DNA of 64,000 bases from Bacteroidetes bacterium GWF2_38_335 (lineage in GTDB: Bacteria > Bacteroidota > Bacteroidia > Bacteroidales > GWF2-38-335), in contig MEOH01000016.1 of NCBI GenBank assembly GCA_001769535.1, forward strand, positions 124,001 through 188,000, read 5' to 3'. The notes below the pieces were generated by a model. That model ran no database searches. It was given only the letters and a program-made list of their open reading frames with translations, and was not told the DNA's origin. The stretch's first letter is position 1. Each line of letters begins with the position of its first letter. Below are positions 46,787-55,271 of this stretch, one piece after another. The position numbers and the translations under genes are program-made.

Positions 46787-49221
46787 AATATTTTAAATCC
46801 TGCCAGACAAATATCTTCATCAGGATTGTCGCCCATTAATAGATTTTCTATAATTGTTTTAAATTGATGTTTTTGTATTTCGCCACTTTCTTCAGATATT
46901 TCTGAAAACATGGTTTTCAAATCGTATGGTTTGTTATTGAAATCAGGGCCTGAAAAAAGTTTCAGTAAGCTCATGGTTGAGATATAAACTACATCATTCT
47001 CTGAAATATTAATCTCAAATTTATTTATGTGAGAAAATTCCTGGTCAAAATGCTCAATTACCTGTTTGTTTTTTAAAATAAAAACGGGTATTCCCTTACT
47101 AAGGCAATCCATTTTTCCGGTTTTAAGATTAACAGAACACAGGCACAATTGAACAGTATTTTCTTTCTGGTCAAGGTATCCCGATTTATCAGATTCCGTT
47201 TTTAGAGCAGAACTAATGGCATTTTCTAAACCTGAAATGACTTCATCAGCAGGTGGAATTCTGTTTCCCCTTACCGAACCATTCAGATAAGAAATACCCA
47301 GCATACTCAGGAGTGCACCGGGAACACCGAATCCCGAACATCCGGCCATTACAAAAACAAAGCGGTCATCTATAGTGTTGCTCCAATAAAAAGTACCAGA
47401 AACAATATCACGGGGTATGCTGATGACAAACTGATCTTTCAGAACCGAACCAAGATATTCGCCGGATGGAAGAACTGCATCCTGAATTCTTTTTGCATAA
47501 TTGATTGAATCGGTAATTTCCTTTTTCTGACTTTCTATATGATTTTTCTGGACCATAACCATATCGCGCTGGGCTTCGATCTCGTCTTTTTGGGCATTAA
47601 TTTCCTCATTCAATTGTTCGAGTTTCGAATTTTTTAGCACAATCTGGGCTTTTTGTTCGGCCAGAAGAATGTTGGCTTTTCTCTTTAAAATGTAAAGTCT
47701 GAAAACAGAAATAAAGAACAAAACAAGCAAGACAATACCGGCTACAGAAATCCAGATTATATACCTCTGTCTTTCAAACTCCTGCTCACTTTTTTCATAT
47801 TCGGCCTGATTCAGCGCCTTTTCTTTATTCAGGTTATCAATCAGGATTTGTTTTTTCTCGTCCTCGTATTTAGCTCCCGACTCAGCCAAGACTCTGGCTT
47901 TTTCCTGAGAAAAAACACTGTCATTGGTTTCAATGTACATCATTTTATAATGAAAAGCCGAATCGTAATTATTCAAGGCATAATAGGCTTTGGAAAGGCA
48001 ATCGCAGGCATTTCTCTTCCAAATCAGATGCCGGGTAGAATCGGCAAACAAAAAACTACGGTAACAACAATTTATCGCTTTTCTGTAATTACTTTTCCAA
48101 TGATACAAAAATCCCAGATTGGTGAAGTTTGATGCCAATCCGTTGCGGTCGCCAATTTCTTCGAATAAAACATGAGCTTTTTCATAAAGATTTAGGGATT
48201 TGTCAAAAAGCTGATTTCGGGCCTTGCCCTCCTTTTCCATTTTCCCCAGATCAAAAAAAATCACTCCGATATTTGCGTAAATCTTAGCCAGAGAAGATTT
48301 TTTATTCATTGCCAGATCAATTTCAAGAGCCATGTTATAATATTCAAGAGCCAATTCAAATTTTTTCCTGATCACCGCAGTGTCAGTCATATCATTTGTT
48401 TCCTCCCAATAAGTAACACCAATATTCAGATATAAATCGGCAATTTTATCATCATTTCCCAATTCCTTTTCAATTTTAAGTGATCTGTTAAAAAAGTCAA
48501 TGGCTACATCGAAATTCCCCAGATCCTGATGAACAACACCAATATTTGAAAGGCAGGCCGAAATTCCCCTCTTAAAATCAATTTTTTCCAGCGTTTTAAG
48601 AGCCATATAATAATAATCAAGCGCTTTCTCTAAATCACATTGTTCAGAATAAATATTACCAATATTATTATAGCAAAGCGAAATACCCTGTACCGCTTTG
48701 AGATTGGGTTTTTCAGGGTTTTTATCACTAACTTTTTTATAATATTGAATGGCTTTTTCGTAATAATCAATAGAAACATCATACCGGCTTAAGCTGTAAA
48801 ACAAGGTGCCCAGATTGTTACATGAAGCAGCCATGCCAATGTAATTGTCATACTTTTTATCAGCCGAAAGAGCGTTTTTGTAATATTTTTCGGCAGTTTG
48901 CAGATTGCCCAAAGAGTCATAAACAATTCCGATGTACCTGAGGCAGCTAGCTTTAAGAATGGTAAAATCCTTTTCAGATTTTTTCCCTTTATATTCTTTA
49001 GCTTTACTTTCGGCAAGGGCAAGAGCCTTTTTATAATAATCCAAAGCAGTATCGGGGTTTTGAAATTCCCATACATCGCCTATTTCGAGCAAGAGTTTGA
49101 TTTTTGAAGTATCCTGATTGGTGTTGTCGTACAGATTTTTTAATGAATCAATTCTGCCATCCTGTGCCAAAGACACAGAAAACAAATAACTTAGCAGAAT
49201 GACTAGTAAAAAATACTTCAT
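46783..49221 (-). CDS. TPR/SpoIIE-like protein with a catalytically dead phosphatase domain
   Basis: From the ATG at 49221 (signal peptide MKYFLLVILLSYLFSVSLAQ; a TTG- or ATG-extended form from 49233 adds four residues) this is about 812 residues. It has TPR motifs, one membrane span (YIIWISVAGIVLLVLFFISVF), a coiled coil and a SpoIIE-like domain. The domain keeps its frame but has lost its metal ligands: SGD is SGT, ADCTGHG is AGCSGFG, DGMDM is ENTVQ and SDGYxDQ is TMSLLKL. The fold is still recognisable (DIVSGTFYW, GVPGALLSMLGISYLN). I infer a pseudophosphatase that partners or regulates the active protein encoded next, with which it overlaps by four bases. Confidence 0.88.
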   Translation of the reverse strand: MKYFLLVILLSYLFSVSLAQDGRIDSLKNLYDNTNQDTSKIKLLLEIGDVWEFQNPDTALDYYKKALALAESKAKEYKGKKSEKDFTILKASCLRYIGIVYDSLGNLQTAEKYYKNALSADKKYDNYIGMAASCNNLGTLFYSLSRYDVSIDYYEKAIQYYKKVSDKNPEKPNLKAVQGISLCYNNIGNIYSEQCDLEKALDYYYMALKTLEKIDFKRGISACLSNIGVVHQDLGNFDVAIDFFNRSLKIEKELGNDDKIADLYLNIGVTYWEETNDMTDTAVIRKKFELALEYYNMALEIDLAMNKKSSLAKIYANIGVIFFDLGKMEKEGKARNQLFDKSLNLYEKAHVLFEEIGDRNGLASNFTNLGFLYHWKSNYRKAINCCYRSFLFADSTRHLIWKRNACDCLSKAYYALNNYDSAFHYKMMYIETNDSVFSQEKARVLAESGAKYEDEKKQILIDNLNKEKALNQAEYEKSEQEFERQRYIIWISVAGIVLLVLFFISVFRLYILKRKANILLAEQKAQIVLKNSKLEQLNEEINAQKDEIEAQRDMVMVQKNHIESQKKEITDSINYAKRIQDAVLPSGEYLGSVLKDQFVISIPRDIVSGTFYWSNTIDDRFVFVMAGCSGFGVPGALLSMLGISYLNGSVRGNRIPPADEVISGLENAISSALKTESDKSGYLDQKENTVQLCLCSVNLKTGKMDCLSKGIPVFILKNKQVIEHFDQEFSHINKFEINISENDVVYISTMSLLKLFSGPDFNNKPYDLKTMFSEISEESGEIQKHQFKTIIENLLMGDNPDEDICLAGFKIL

Positions 49222-49678
49222 AAAACAAAGCAAGCCATTAATTTTTAATTTTCACCATATTTTGTACTGATTATTGGGAAATTAGTTGCTGAAAGTGGGG
49301 GGTTTTTATTAACAGGAAGTCGGAAGACAGAAGTCGGAAGTCGGAAGACCGAAGTTTGATTTGGTAAACAATTAAGTTCTTTTATAAATTTTAGCATTTT
49401 TAGGTTTGAAAAGGCCTGAAAGGCCGCTTAAATTCAGCCCGGGGCAACGCCCCGGGTATTGAAAAAAGCACAGCGACCCGCCGGCCAAATACACATTAAA
49501 ATACAAATCTCATTCCTGCGGAAAATTGTGAATATTTTGGTTGGGAGGAGGTAAACAACCCGCATCCGGTAAAACAATGGTGGCTATGGAAGTGCAAAGA
49601 AATTTGTATTTTACTTTATTTCTCTGTATTTTTATATTCATATAAAATTTCTTATAAGAATACTTTATTAACCAACCC
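49222..49678. other. Gene-free stretch with tandem repeats and a GC-rich hairpin
   Basis: About 455 bases. It contains degenerate GAAGTCGGAAG units (about 49317-49356), GGCCTGAAAGGCC near 49416, and a perfect CCCGGGGCAACGCCCCGGG hairpin at 49438-49456. The rest is AT-rich with no promoter I can call confidently for the gene at 49679. The minus-strand open frame 49510-49893 is antisense to yjbQ and is not supported. Confidence 0.7.
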
Positions 49679-50089
49679 ATGATCACCCAAAAAGAAATCA
49701 CCCTCCCACCTTTCAAACGCGGCATGCACCTGATTACCGGACTGATTGAAAAGGAGCTTGGAAAATTGCCTGAAACCGGAATGTTAAACCTTTTCGTAAA
49801 ACACACCTCGGCGGCGCTTACCATTAATGAAAACTGCGATCCGGAGGTGCGCACTGACATGGATGCTTTTATGGATCGGCTCATTCCCGACAACTACCCG
49901 CATTTCAGGCATACCCAGGAGGGAAACGACGACATGCCCTCGCACATTAAAACTTCCATTTTTTCTACCTCACTGAATATTCCCATAACAAACGGAAAGC
50001 TTAATATGGGAATCTGGCAGGGCATTTATTTTTGTGAGTTTAGGGATAATGGGAGGAGGAGAAGGATTTTGGTTACGATTTGGGAGTAG
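49679..50089 (+). CDS. yjbQ: YjbQ-family (UPF0047) protein
   Basis: A 136-residue cytosolic protein of the UPF0047/YjbQ family. Signatures are LNLFVKHTSAALTINENCDPEVRTDM, HFRHTQEGNDDMPSHIKTS and LNMGIWQGIYFCEFRDNGRRRRI. The conserved His and Asp residues line a putative metal site in a trimeric fold. E. coli YjbQ shows weak thiamine-phosphate synthase activity, but the true role is unclear. Length is typical. It stands alone, with gene-free DNA on both sides. Confidence 0.9.
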   Translation: MITQKEITLPPFKRGMHLITGLIEKELGKLPETGMLNLFVKHTSAALTINENCDPEVRTDMDAFMDRLIPDNYPHFRHTQEGNDDMPSHIKTSIFSTSLNIPITNGKLNMGIWQGIYFCEFRDNGRRRRILVTIWE

Positions 50090-50422
50090 AGGGGGTTTAT
50101 GTATTGTGGAATCTCAAATTTTTTCATCAAAAACATACACATATGTTTTAAAATCATTGCCGTTTTCAAAATCTTTTTTGTAAATTTACACTTTCATGAT
50201 GGTTTTTACACAAAATGTTATCATGAAAACAGACTCGTAATATAATTTAATTGTTAAATAAAAACATGTTAAATTATTGATAATGAGTTTTTTTATTTTC
50301 GTTTTTTGATCATTTGAATTGATTGGTCGAATGTTTTAACGACAGAAATTGGGTTTTGGTTCAGATCATTTTTTGCACCAAAACCTATAACTTATAATTT
50401 ATAACTTATAACTTATTAAAAA
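50090..50422. other. AT-rich gene-free stretch before iorA
   Basis: About 330 bases. A TTTCATGAT/ATCATGAAA inverted repeat (50192-50200 and 50220-50228) spans a 19-base loop, and a TAAATTTA box (50181-50188) lies just before it. TATAACTTATAA units repeat three times at 50385-50417 right before the iorA start. An operator or leader for iorAB may lie here; nothing else is seen. Confidence 0.5.
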
Positions 50423-52042
50423 ATGGCTGGTGAAAAATTATTATTGTTAGGTGACGAGGCGATTGCACAGGGTGCATTGGACGCCGGTTTGTCGGGAATG
50501 TATGCATACCCGGGAACTCCTTCAACAGAAATCATGGAATATATTCAGTCTGCCCCTTTCGCAATTGATAAGAAAATTCATCGCACCTGGTCGGCAAACG
50601 AAAAAACTTCTATGGAAGCTGCACTGGGTATGTCTTATGCCGGTAAACGTGCTTTGGTTGCCATGAAACATGTGGGACTTAACGTTGCTGCAGATGCTTT
50701 TGTGAATTCGTCTATTACCGGAGTTAATGGCGGGTTGGTGGTTGTTGCTGCCGATGATCCATCCATGCACTCATCACAAAATGAACAGGATTCAAGATTT
50801 TATGGCAAATTTTCCTTACTGCCCATCCTTGAGCCATCAAATCAGCAGGAAGCTTACGACATGACCTATCTTGGTTTTGAACTTTCAGAAAGATATAAAC
50901 TTCCGGTTCTTTTAAGAATCACTACCCGTTTGGCCCACTCACGTGCCGGCGTTCAAAGAAGGGAAGTGAAGAATGAAAACGAAGTTTCTTTGCCAAAAAA
51001 TCCAACTCAGTTTGTCCTGTTGCCCGGCATCGCACGCAAACAATATAAGGACCTATTAAACAAACAGAATGACCTGAAAGCTGAAGCTGAACATTCTCCT
51101 TTTAACAAATATTTTGATGGTCAGGATAAGAGCAAAGGTATTATTGCATGCGGACTAGCTTACAATTATCTGATTGAAAACTTTGAGGATGGAAAAGTTC
51201 CTTATCCTGTTTTAAAAGCCTGTCAGTATCCTCTTCCAAAAAACATGATTCACAAAATGTTTTCAGAATGTAAGGAAGTGCTGGTACTCGAAGACGGTGC
51301 GCCCATGATCGAAGAGCTTCTGAAAGGATACCTCGAAAAAGAAAACGTAAAAGGCCGTCTGTCTGGCGCCCTGCCACGCGATGGTGAATTAAACCCCAAT
51401 CTGGTTGCGGTAGCCCTCGGATTAAAAGATGAGCACGGACTGCCCATCCCCGAAATAATGAAAAACCGTCCGCCCGCCATGTGCCAGGGTTGCGGACATA
51501 TTGACGCATACAATGCACTGAACGAAGCTTTAATAGATTATGGTACCGGAAGAGTTTTCTCAGACATCGGATGTTATACTTTAGGAGCACTTCCCCCATA
51601 CAATGCCATTAACTCATGCGTTGACATGGGCGCATCCATCACCATGGCCAAAGGTGCTGCTGATGCCGGATTAATTCCAGCTGTTGCTGTTATTGGTGAT
51701 TCAACCTTCACACATTCAGGAATTACCGGACTGCTTGATGCGGTGAACGACAAGTCGCCCATCACCATTATTATTTCCGATAATTTCACAACCGGAATGA
51801 CAGGTGGTCAGCACTCTCCTGCCCTCGGAAAAATTGAGGATATCTGTGCCGGAGTAGGTGTGGAAAAAGAACACTTACGCATTTTCACTCCTTTGAAAAA
51901 GAACCACGATGAGATGGTTAAAATCATGAAAGAAGAACTCGCCTACAACGGAGTTTCTGTGATCATTCCGAGAAGGCAGTGTATCCAAACCATGAAAAAC
52001 AAAGAGCTGGCGGAGGAACTTAAAGCATTAGGACTTAAGTAA
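50423..52042 (+). CDS. iorA: Indolepyruvate ferredoxin oxidoreductase, alpha subunit (no ferredoxin domain)
   Basis: A 539-residue subunit of the 2-oxoacid:ferredoxin oxidoreductase that turns indolepyruvate and other aryl pyruvates into aryl-acetyl-CoA, CO2 and reduced ferredoxin. N-terminal pyrimidine-domain motifs (GDEAIAQGALDAGLSGMYAY, PGTPSTEIME) and the TPP-binding segment (CQGCGHIDAYNAL, GDSTFTHSGITGLLDAVND) are clear. It ends at IIPRRQCIQTMKNKELAEEL. Many IorA proteins continue into an 8-Cys 2[4Fe-4S] domain of about 60-80 residues, which is missing here. A separate ferredoxin would be needed for electron exit. The beta subunit follows after 19 bases. Confidence 0.93.
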   Translation: MAGEKLLLLGDEAIAQGALDAGLSGMYAYPGTPSTEIMEYIQSAPFAIDKKIHRTWSANEKTSMEAALGMSYAGKRALVAMKHVGLNVAADAFVNSSITGVNGGLVVVAADDPSMHSSQNEQDSRFYGKFSLLPILEPSNQQEAYDMTYLGFELSERYKLPVLLRITTRLAHSRAGVQRREVKNENEVSLPKNPTQFVLLPGIARKQYKDLLNKQNDLKAEAEHSPFNKYFDGQDKSKGIIACGLAYNYLIENFEDGKVPYPVLKACQYPLPKNMIHKMFSECKEVLVLEDGAPMIEELLKGYLEKENVKGRLSGALPRDGELNPNLVAVALGLKDEHGLPIPEIMKNRPPAMCQGCGHIDAYNALNEALIDYGTGRVFSDIGCYTLGALPPYNAINSCVDMGASITMAKGAADAGLIPAVAVIGDSTFTHSGITGLLDAVNDKSPITIIISDNFTTGMTGGQHSPALGKIEDICAGVGVEKEHLRIFTPLKKNHDEMVKIMKEELAYNGVSVIIPRRQCIQTMKNKELAEELKALGLK

Positions 52043-52061
52043 AACTTAAAAGAGAAAAAAA

Positions 52062-52643
52062 ATGAAAACAGATATAGTATTAGCAGGAGTGGGCGGACAA
52101 GGAATATTGTCAATTGCAGCAACAATAGGGACTGCAGCCCTGATGAACGGATTACACATGAAACAATCAGAAGTGCATGGCATGAGTCAGCGCGGTGGCG
52201 ATGTTCAGTCACACATGCGGGTTTCCAGTAAGGAAATTGCTTCGGATCTTATTCCAAAAGGAGCTGCCCATTTGATTTTGTCAGTCGAGCCGCTGGAATC
52301 ACTCCGTTACCTGCCCTGGCTGCATAAGGATGGTTGGTTGGTTACCAGCAGTACTCCTTACGTAAACATTACAAATTATCCGGAAATTGAAGATATCCTT
52401 AAAGAAATAAAAAAGATAAAAAACCACATCATCATTGATGCTGAAACCATTGCCGAACAGGTAGGAACAAAAAGAGCATCCAATATGGTAATGCTTGGAG
52501 CAGCTTCACCTTTTATTGACATACCCTTCGAAGCTTTTGAAAACGGTATCCGAAAAATTTTCGGACGAAAAGGTGATGATGTTGTCGATATCAACCTCGC
52601 CGCATTGAGGGCCGGCAGGGAGTTTTCGGGAAGAAATAGATGA
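52062..52643 (+). CDS. iorB: Indolepyruvate ferredoxin oxidoreductase, beta subunit
   Basis: A 193-residue gamma-type subunit of 2-oxoacid:ferredoxin oxidoreductases. It has the N-terminal DIVLAGVGGQGILSIAATIGTAAL, then QSEVHGMSQRGGDVQSHMR, the family signature for CoA-substrate binding, and SVEPLESLRYLPWL. Length is normal. It is co-transcribed with iorA and ends in a hairpin-forming repeat. Together they point to aromatic amino-acid fermentation with ferredoxin as electron carrier. Confidence 0.93.
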   Translation: MKTDIVLAGVGGQGILSIAATIGTAALMNGLHMKQSEVHGMSQRGGDVQSHMRVSSKEIASDLIPKGAAHLILSVEPLESLRYLPWLHKDGWLVTSSTPYVNITNYPEIEDILKEIKKIKNHIIIDAETIAEQVGTKRASNMVMLGAASPFIDIPFEAFENGIRKIFGRKGDDVVDINLAALRAGREFSGRNR

Positions 52644-52753
52644 TTAGCAGATTAGCAAATTAGTAGATGTGATGATTTTAAACAATTTTTTTGCTTTGCA
52701 AAAAATTTGTTTGTTCATCTGCTAATCAACTAATCTGCTAATTTGCTAATCAA
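52641..52753. repeat. AGCAGATT/ATCTGCTAAT hairpin element
   Basis: GATTAGCAGATTAGCAAATT on the left can pair with CATCTGCTAATC and CTAATCTGCTAATTTGC on the right. The centre has a second palindrome (AATTTTTTTGC.TTTGCAAAAAATT). It directly follows iorB and could act as its terminator. Confidence 0.8.
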
Positions 52754-52780
52754 TAAGTAACCCATTTACACTGATTTTAT

Positions 52781-55060
52781 ATGAAAAGAACACTTCTCAT
52801 CTCACTTATCTTGCTCACATCTTTTGTGGGCCTGAGAGCCCAGGATGATCATTCAGGGCATAACCATTCAGTCGTTCATTCCTGCTACATGGATGAACTG
52901 GTTTTGCATAATATCATGAAAAATCCGGCAATCATGGACCAGTATGTTGTGAACGAAGAAAACATCAGGCAACTGATCAAGGCACTTCGCGAAAACCCCA
53001 ATGCCTTCAGGGAAAATTCAACAAAAACTGATACACTGGTGAATGGCAAAAGAATCATTCCTGTTGTATTTCATGTCATTCACAAAGGAGGTATTGAAAA
53101 CATTTCAAGAGAACAAATTTTGGATGCCATCGAGAAAATAAACCTCGATTACAACAAGCTGAATCCTGATTTTTCGGCCACTGCAGATATTTTCGAACCC
53201 AGGGCTGCCGACTGCCAAATTGAATTCAGGCTTGCCCGAAAAGATCCCAACGGAAACTGTACCGACGGAGTTGACAGGGTTTTTGATCCGGCCACCGACT
53301 ACGCCCAATATAATGTAATGAGCGACAATTCATGGCCTTATTCAATGTATATGAACGTATATTCAGTCAACTTTATTTATCCCGAAGGAATGACATTGCC
53401 TGAGGGTGCGATAATTGGCGGACTGTCACCTTTTACGCCCGATAATATGCTCAGCGGAACAGGAGGCGACACACTGCTTGACGGCGTACTTATCCGCCAT
53501 GACTGTGTAGGAACAATCGGAACAGCAACTAATTTTGCCGGATATGGCATTAACAACAAAAACAGGGTTTTTACCCATGAATCAGGACATTTCTTTAACC
53601 TTTACCACCCGTTCCAAAATCTGATGGCCACGATTCTTGGCATGGACAACTGCACCATGATGCCTTTTCTTGGAATTAACGGTGATGAAGTAGATGACAC
53701 TCCTCCTGTTTTTACATCAACAATTGGCTGCCCTGTGCTTGACCAAAACACCTGCGATACAGATGATCCCGATGAACCAGATATGGTACAGAATTTCATG
53801 GATTATGCTTCGGGATGGTGTCAGACTTTGTTCTCAAACGGACAATTAGAAAGAATGAATGCCACACTCAGTTCAACCCGACTTAATTTATGGTCCGCTG
53901 AAAACCTACATGCCACCGGTGTGCTTGACACAGCAGAATATGAATGTGCACCAATTGCTGATTTCACATATCTTACAACTACTGTTTGCGAAGGTGGAAG
54001 CCTTGAATTCTTTGACTGGTCATTTAACGGCACCCCGGATGCATGGGAATGGACTTTTGAGGGAGGCACACCAAATATTTCCTATGACCAAAATCCCGTT
54101 GTTACATTTAACACCGCCGGCACTTATTCTGTTACCCTAAGGGCTTCAAATGCTGCTGGAGATGATGAAGTGACTAAAACAGCCTTAGTTAATGTTTTTG
54201 CTGCATCTGACGTTGATCCGCTTCCACTCATGGAAGGTTTTGAAACTGCCGGCACAACCGATTCGTGGATGGTGTATAACCAAGACGGAAATACTTGGGT
54301 CGAATCCGATACCGCAGCCTTTGAAGGAAGCCGTTGCTACAGGATACCCAATTTTGCCGGAAATACAAGGTTCTCGTATGACGAGTTTATCACTCCGGCT
54401 TTCAACCTTACAAACATTGAGCCCGGAGTAACACCACGTCTGAAATTTCAGATGGCCTATGCTGGCAAAAGAACTATTACCACTAATCCTTTGTTAGGGA
54501 CAACTGATACTTCAGATGTTTATGACGGACTTCAGGTTTATGTTTCCGAAAATTGTGGTGAAACATGGCACCTTAAATTCAACAAAATTGGTTATAACCT
54601 TAACACCGTTGGATTGGTTGAAACTTCATTTGCGCCTGCCACAACTGATGACTGGAGACAAGAATCCATAAGTCTGCTACTGTACACCGATTATGAAAAC
54701 GTACGTTTCAAATTCAAATTCATCAACAATGGTGGCAACAACATTTACATTGACAACATCAACATTGAATCGGTTGCTACGCTTGCCGAAGAACTTGAAC
54801 TGAAATACAATGTAAGTCTGGTACCAAATCCAATGAACAATGAATCAAACCTTTCATTTACGCTTAATGAAACAAATAATGTTGAAATTGTAGTTTTTGA
54901 TCTGCTCGGCAATGAGGTTAAAAGAATTGAAAACAAAAACCTTATGCAAGGCGAATATAAATACACTATCAACCGCGGAGATCTTGGCGGCAACGGATTG
55001 TATTTTGTAAAGATGAAACTTGGCAATGAGTTTCTGACTAAGAAGTTAATTTGCAATTAA
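52781..55060 (+). CDS. T9SS-secreted M43 metalloprotease
   Basis: A 759-residue exported protease (signal peptide to LRAQ). After a propeptide with a His/Asp-rich start, residues about 90-385 form the M43 (pappalysin-type) domain: zinc motif HESGHFFNLYH (His266, Glu267, His270) and Met-turn region NFMDYASGWCQTLFS. A PKD domain follows (GGTPNISYDQNPVVTFNTAG), then a choice-of-anchor J/MAM-like jelly roll (VDPLPLMEGFETAGTTDSW). The last ~80 residues (LVPNPMNNESNLSF, VFDLLGNEVKR) are a T9SS type A sorting domain. It probably degrades proteins outside the cell. Downstream is a strong terminator, so it is monocistronic. Confidence 0.94.
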   Translation: MKRTLLISLILLTSFVGLRAQDDHSGHNHSVVHSCYMDELVLHNIMKNPAIMDQYVVNEENIRQLIKALRENPNAFRENSTKTDTLVNGKRIIPVVFHVIHKGGIENISREQILDAIEKINLDYNKLNPDFSATADIFEPRAADCQIEFRLARKDPNGNCTDGVDRVFDPATDYAQYNVMSDNSWPYSMYMNVYSVNFIYPEGMTLPEGAIIGGLSPFTPDNMLSGTGGDTLLDGVLIRHDCVGTIGTATNFAGYGINNKNRVFTHESGHFFNLYHPFQNLMATILGMDNCTMMPFLGINGDEVDDTPPVFTSTIGCPVLDQNTCDTDDPDEPDMVQNFMDYASGWCQTLFSNGQLERMNATLSSTRLNLWSAENLHATGVLDTAEYECAPIADFTYLTTTVCEGGSLEFFDWSFNGTPDAWEWTFEGGTPNISYDQNPVVTFNTAGTYSVTLRASNAAGDDEVTKTALVNVFAASDVDPLPLMEGFETAGTTDSWMVYNQDGNTWVESDTAAFEGSRCYRIPNFAGNTRFSYDEFITPAFNLTNIEPGVTPRLKFQMAYAGKRTITTNPLLGTTDTSDVYDGLQVYVSENCGETWHLKFNKIGYNLNTVGLVETSFAPATTDDWRQESISLLLYTDYENVRFKFKFINNGGNNIYIDNINIESVATLAEELELKYNVSLVPNPMNNESNLSFTLNETNNVEIVVFDLLGNEVKRIENKNLMQGEYKYTINRGDLGGNGLYFVKMKLGNEFLTKKLICN

Positions 55061-55075
55061 AAATACAAAAATTAT

Positions 55076-55114
55076 AAAAAAAGGGCCGCTTTAAAAAAAG
55101 ACGGCTCTTTTTTT
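55076..55114 (+). terminator. Rho-independent terminator after the M43 protease
   Basis: AAAAAAGGGCCG pairs with CGGCTCTTTTTT (one G-U pair) around a TTTAAAAAAA loop, followed by T-run. Confidence 0.85.
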
Positions 55115-55195
55115 ATTTAAGGGTATGATAGGTTGCACTTCATTTTGCAATAGTAAAATAGTCCAACTTATTTACTTTTTTAAAATTAAATCACT

Positions 55196-55203
55196 TAAAT
55201 TTG
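55196..55203 (+). promoter_or_regulatory. -7 promoter box (TAAATTTG)
   Basis: Perfect TAnnTTTG match 68 bases before the ATG at 55272. Confidence 0.45.
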
Positions 55204-55271
55204 CTATGGCAAAAGAAAACTTTTATCTTTAATTGCAAATAAAGCATTAACATTTTGAAAAATTCAAAACT

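Noticed and set aside
49510-49893. Minus-strand 127-codon open frame over yjbQ
   Set aside because: Antisense to conserved HTSAALTINEN region; the end lies in gene-free DNA. A short protein-like run (LPDAGCLPPPNQN) was noticed but is too short to support a gene.
51141-51599. Minus-strand 152-codon open frame over iorA
   Set aside because: Antisense shadow with Arg/Trp-rich nonsense composition; iorA is unambiguous here.
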